Source: Chrysemys picta bellii
Lineage: Eukaryota; Chordata; Testudines; Emydidae
Direction of reading: 5' to 3'
Assembly (NCBI RefSeq): GCF_011386835.1
Contig: NC_088795.1
Coordinates: forward strand, 104,282,434 to 104,346,433
Length of the DNA: 64,000 nucleotides
Shown: piece after piece, positions 61,029 through 64,000 of the stretch
How positions within the stretch are numbered: the stretch's first letter is position 1
How the letters are laid out: every line of letters starts with the position of its first letter
Position numbers and translations under genes: made by a program
The notes under the pieces: generated by a model
Database searches by the model: none
What the model was told of the DNA's origin: nothing
The model's input: the letters and a program-made list of their open reading frames with translations, nothing else

Positions 61029-61273
61029 TGTGGCTACAATAAGCAATGTGGCCTTGTCCTTCCCTGCTCCCCCACACCATCCGGGCTACCTTGTCCATTA
61101 TCTCTCTTTTTTTTTTAATTAATAAAGAAAGAATGTATGGTTTCAAAACAATAGTTACTTTATTTCGAAGGGAGGAAGGTGGTTGGCTTACAGGGAATTA
61201 AAATCAACAAAGGGAGCAGGTTTGCATCAAGGAGAAACACACACAACTGTCACACCAAAGCCTGGCCAGTCAT

Positions 61274-61461
61274 GGGAGGGATAGCTCAGTGGTTTGAGTA
61301 TTAGCCTGCTAAACCCTGGGTTGTGAGTTCAATCCTTGAGGGAGCCCCTTAGGGATCTAGGCAAAATCAGTACTCAGTCCTGCCAGTGAAGGCAGGGGCT
61401 GGACTCGATGACCTTACAGGGTCCCTTCCAGTTCTATGAGATAGGTATATCTCCATATATT
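61274..61461 (+). mobile_element. tRNA-derived SINE with CR1-like tail, nested in Harbinger
   Basis: The head resembles a tRNA: box A 'tagctcagtgg' at 61282-61292 and box B 'gagttcaatcc' at 61325-61335. The body 'gggatctaggcaaaatcagt' and 'ctggactcgatgacctta' leads to a CR1-like 3' tail ('cccttccagttctatgagat', 'ggtatatctcc'). This fits the Pol III SINE family known in turtles, mobilised by CR1 machinery. ATG borders both sides ('cagtcATG' and 'ATGaaactg'), so a short duplication is possible. Confidence 0.88.
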
Positions 61462-61775
61462 ATGAAACTGTTTTCCAAAGCCTCTTTGATGTGCGGCACA
61501 CCTTGCTATGCTCTTCTAATCACCCTGGTGTCTGGCTGCTCAAAATTGGCCGCCAGGCGATTTGCCTCAACCTCCCTCCCCACCATAAATGTCTCCCCCT
61601 TACTCTCCCAGATATTATGGAGCACACAGCAAGCAGCAATAACAATGGAAATGTTGGTTGCGCTGAGGTCTGACCAACAGCGCCAGCAAGCTTTTAAACA
61701 TCCAAAGGCACATTTTACCACCATTCTGCATTTCCTCTGCCTATAGTTGAACTGCTCCTTACTACTGTCCAGGCT
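61462..61775 (-). pseudogene. Harbinger transposase, C-terminal part
   Basis: Minus strand from 61724: MVVKCAFGCLKACWRCWSD, then NISIVIAACCVLHNIWESKG, then MVGREVEANRLAANF. This is the conserved C-terminal third of a HARBI1-type DDE transposase (FGxLKxRWR, then ACCVLHNICE). The upstream frame ends at the junction with foreign sequence near 61775. The active-site region is missing. Confidence 0.85.
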
Positions 61776-62308
61776 TCGTGAACGGATCTCCCGAGCTCAT
61801 CGCTGGGGAGCAGGAGAGCAGAGTTCCAGGGGAAGTGGTGGAGCCGTACACCGTGCCAAGGAGGTTTCTAGGAGCTGGGCAGGGAAGACGTTCCCAGAAC
61901 CCCCAGCCAAGCTACATGTCCGACAAGAACAGTTACCAGTCCTACTGCACCATCTGCTGCCAGCAGCACCCAGGAGGACCAGTACGGATCCCCTGAGCTC
62001 GTCACTGGGGAGCAGGAGAGCAGAGTTGGAGCAGAAGCGGTGGATGATGATGGTTAGCAGTCCTACTGCACCATCTGCTGTGAAGGCAAGGAGCTGCTGC
62101 TGTGTAGCAATGCCAGCTGCTGCAGGTTCTTCTGTGTCAAATGCTTGGAGGTCCAGGCAGGGCAAGGTACCTCGGCCAAGGCAAAAGAGCAAGAGCCCTG
62201 GAGCTGTTACATGTGTCAAACACAGAAGTGCTATGGAATGTAAGGCTGCAAGACTTCTTCACCAGTGACAAAGGACAGACATATGATGCACCTAAAATCT
62301 AAAAAGGC
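61776..62308 (+). other. Captured non-transposon segment within Harbinger
   Basis: Transposase similarity stops at about 61775 and resumes at about 62309. The segment is GC-rich and contains two partial copies of one unit: 'ggatctcccgagctcatcgc' at 61784 and 'ggatcccctgagctcgtcac' at 61986, each followed by 'ggggagcaggagagcagagt' and further on by 'cagtcctactgcaccatctg' (about 61941 and 62058). The second copy runs into DNMT3B coding sequence. The source of the first 150 bp of each unit is not known. No poly-A tract and no flanking duplication were seen. Confidence 0.7.
62043..62301 (+). pseudogene. DNMT3B ADD-domain fragment, host-gene capture
   Basis: From 62043 the frame reads DDDG, a TAG stop, [18 protein letters not shown], then [22 protein letters not shown] and KCYG; after a frame-shifting gap of a few codons it continues [13 protein letters not shown] and ends YDAPKIY. 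This is the PHD-like half of the ADD zinc-binding domain and the start of the linker to the methyltransferase domain. DNMT3B fits better than DNMT3A because of [15 protein letters not shown] and FFTSD. In the parent protein, ADD reads histone H3 tails and regulates catalysis. The cysteine pairs CTIC, CVKC and CYMC are kept. The stop (a Tyr codon changed) and the frameshift make it non-functional. No intron interrupts it, which suggests a spliced-RNA source. Confidence 0.85.
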
Positions 62309-62440
62309 CAGCACATTTCCCAGAGTCACTACCCTTGATAACAGAACGTCAATGATTGCATTAGCTGCTTGGATCACAGCAACCCCCACAGTAAATTTGC
62401 CCACAACAGCAGCGGTAGTGAGGACGCACTCTGCCAACTT
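62309..62440 (-). pseudogene. Harbinger transposase, N-terminal-side fragment
   Basis: Minus strand: VVGKFTVGVAVIQAANAIID then VLLSRVVTLGNV. This corresponds to the helix-turn-helix-like region before the catalytic core (consensus-like 'VGKSTVGxAVxQVxxAI'). It is joined to captured sequence on its C-terminal side, so the two halves of the transposase are about 530 bp apart. Confidence 0.8.
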
Positions 62441-62541
62441 AATGCGCTTAGTGTGGACATACGCAATCGACTGTATAAAATCGATTTATAAAAATCGACT
62501 TCTATAAAATCAACCTATTTCATAGTGTAGACATACCCCTA

Positions 62542-62730
62542 GTGTGCCCATCTAGCTCTCTGGGCAGGAATGATGGGAGGGATGAGGCATCACCAGTGTA
62601 AAGTGACCAGTGTGAATCAAGCCCTAGCTCTGTATCTATTTGGACTGCTCTGATTTTTTGTCCTCATTATACAGAAGAAGTAATTGAATTCAAGAGGGAT
62701 TTGTTCAAAGCACAGACAGAGTTATCCTCA
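62542..62730. other. Unique DNA, nothing recognised
   Basis: Short spacer between two transposable elements. Confidence 0.4.
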
Positions 62731-62731
62731 A

Positions 62732-62984
62732 GGCAGGTCTACACTACAAACCTGCATTAGTTGTAGCTTCTGGTGAAGATGCACTAAGCTAACAGGAAAC
62801 AGCTCTCCTGTCGGCTTAATAACTCTACCTTCATAAGAAGCAGTAGCTATGTCAGTGGGAGAAGCTCTCACCGACATAGCGCTGTCTCCACACGGGGTGA
62901 GGGGTGGGGGCAAGATCGGTATATATATATATTGCTCAGGGGTGTGGATTCTTCACGAAGTACGTGTCTAGTGTAGCCCTGGTC
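62732..62984. mobile_element. Harbinger-type palindromic MITE
   Basis: The start 'ggcaggtctacactacaaac' mirrors the end 'gtctagtgtagccctggtc'. Internal words 'gtcagtgggagaagctctca' and 'tgctcaggggtgtggattct' link it to the MITEs at 3120 and 59399. An (AT)n run at 62920-62932 has expanded inside it. TSD uncertain. Confidence 0.8.
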
Positions 62985-64000
62985 TTAGCGTCAGATGTGA
63001 AAAATTTGCAGCATGAGGGCACTGATTCAGCAAAACACTAAGACATGACAAAAGTCTATACCGTCTCAGAAACCACTTTAGTATGTGCTTGAAACCCACT
63101 GAGTTCAATGGGACTACCCATATCCATAAAGTTAAGAATGTAGATTAGCATGTTTCTGGGTCTGGCCAGAGTGCTCAGCCCTTTCAGATCCTAAAATATT
63201 TGTGGGTCTCTTTTTCTCAAAGGTTTACCTGTACTGATGTTCCTGCAGTCTTTCAGAATATCCTCATGAAGGTCAATTGGGATACTACAGTATTAATATC
63301 TGACAAGTCCTTTATTTCTAGTGCAGTAAGTGCACAATGCCTCATTCAACACAATTTCATAGTGTCACACTACTGCTAAGATTAGGATAGGACATAGTGC
63401 ATAAAAAAACACATCAGAATGTATCCCTGACAAATCAGACATTACAAAGAAACCAATTCTTTCTGATCTGATACCCACTATAAATTGTGATAGCAAGTGT
63501 GTGATCCAGGTTTAGTAAAACAGATAATAGATGAGGAAAACAACATAAATGCCAGGGTGTCCTATCAACCAGCAGATATCAGAGTTTGCCAGGTATGCAT
63601 AACTTCACTGCATTTGACAAATTTCTAATTATCATTCATGGAAAAAAGAAACCCAAACACACACATATAATCAGGAACATTTTTTTCCCCAATGTTTTTC
63701 TCAGGGGGATGAAATCTCCTCAAACTGACAGATTGCAGTTCAACAGAATAGCAGTGAAAGGAAAAACGTAACAAACAGCATAGTTCTAAAAGTCAAGCCA
63801 CTTATCCAGCTCTAATAGGAAAAATCCTTCTAATGAACTATTTAATTGAGTTTAACAAGACTTCATAGCTAATCCTAAATGCACTAACAGGAAACCTAAG
63901 GCCTACACTCAGCATTAGTTTTGCTCCCTTTGGATCTCACTCATAATTACAGTTCACTCTTTAATTATTCTTCTTTGTGTTTTCAATTTATGAATAAGAG
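62985..64000. other. Unique DNA with one short palindromic motif
   Basis: 63085-63140 ('gtgcttgaaacccactgagt', 'tcaatgggactacccat') belongs to the short dispersed palindromes seen at 14195 and 28797. No gene recognised to the window end. Confidence 0.5.

Larger units (their letters stand above)
60157..62538. mobile_element. PIF/Harbinger transposon with captured DNMT3B sequence
   Basis: Ends: GGCCTGGTCTACAC at left and GTGTAGACATACCC at right, flanked by CTA (60154-60156 and 62539-62541), a 3-bp TSD. Inside, in order: a Myb-like partner gene remnant on + with a possible poly-A signal (aataaa, about 61120), a tRNA-derived SINE (61274-61461), the C-terminal part of the transposase on -, about 530 bp of foreign sequence including a DNMT3B fragment, and an N-terminal piece of the transposase on -. 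The foreign part sits where the DDE core should be. Neither gene is functional, so any mobility would need a related transposase elsewhere. Confidence 0.87.

Noticed and set aside
61274..61345. Possible true tRNA gene
   Set aside because: Box A and B are present, but the head does not form a proper cloverleaf and continues directly into a SINE body and CR1-like tail.
61747..62268. 173-aa open frame over the captured segment
   Set aside because: It is in a different frame from the DNMT3B-matching codons, so its length reflects GC-rich sequence and not a fusion protein.
1..64000. CRISPR arrays, bacterial operons, phage or plasmid features
   Set aside because: No regularly spaced repeats with unique spacers, no dense ORF organisation; the repeat content is that of a vertebrate nuclear genome.

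Overview
This window looks like 64 kb of non-coding vertebrate nuclear DNA, most likely from a turtle (Testudines). The main reasons are the repeats: many chelonian-type CR1 LINE copies, a tRNA-derived SINE with a CR1-like tail, Penelope-like retroelements (PLEs) with a GIY-YIG endonuclease, old MIR SINEs, and many hAT and PIF/Harbinger DNA transposons and palindromic MITEs. The base composition is AT-rich, with sharp GC-rich islands that coincide with transposons. I recognised no exon of a resident host gene, no structural RNA gene and no promoter. Nearly all open reading frames are chance ORFs; the few meaningful ones belong to mobile elements or captured sequence. The window is therefore intergenic or lies within a very large intron.

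Layout. 1-7 kb: AT-rich unique DNA with a foldback hAT MITE (1997-2331), a Harbinger-type MITE (about 3120-3383), a MIR remnant and a palindromic PLE end (6823-7047). 7.1-9.7 kb: an antisense CR1 interrupted by a short hAT-type MITE and by a 695-bp unclassified insertion. 13-14 kb: PLE fragments and a perfect 89-bp inverted repeat. 15.4-16.8 kb: three CR1 pieces. 18.4-21.8 kb: palindromic MITEs. 24.7-28.7 kb: a decayed Harbinger transposon with a Myb-like gene on + and a transposase on -, split by a 1-kb PLE that still carries an intact 226-aa GIY-YIG reading frame. 32.6-33.8 kb: MIR, then a second PLE lineage split by a hAT MITE. 38.0-40.1 kb: one CR1 copy carrying four later insertions. 40.9-41.2 kb: a Harbinger-type MITE. 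46.5-47.6 kb: a 1.1-kb G-rich hAT-type element with an internal 90-bp minisatellite. 51.1-51.5 kb: a TA-flanked MITE. 52.9-53.5 kb: a CR1 3' end with an intact C-terminal ORF. 58.4-60.0 kb: a degenerate repeat with tRNA-like modules and a nested MITE. 60.2-62.5 kb: a second Harbinger element.

The most unusual object is that last element (60157-62538). Its transposase is split: the catalytic core is missing, and in its place are about 530 bp that include a spliced-looking fragment of the DNA methyltransferase DNMT3B (the zinc-binding ADD region, 62043-62301). The fragment is broken by a stop codon and a frame-shifting deletion. A tRNA-derived SINE is also nested in this element. It looks like host-gene capture by a PIF/Harbinger transposon.

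Limits: family assignments come from reading terminal repeats, target-site duplications and translated motifs by eye and from memory of the families. No database search was run. Boundaries without a stated target-site duplication are approximate.
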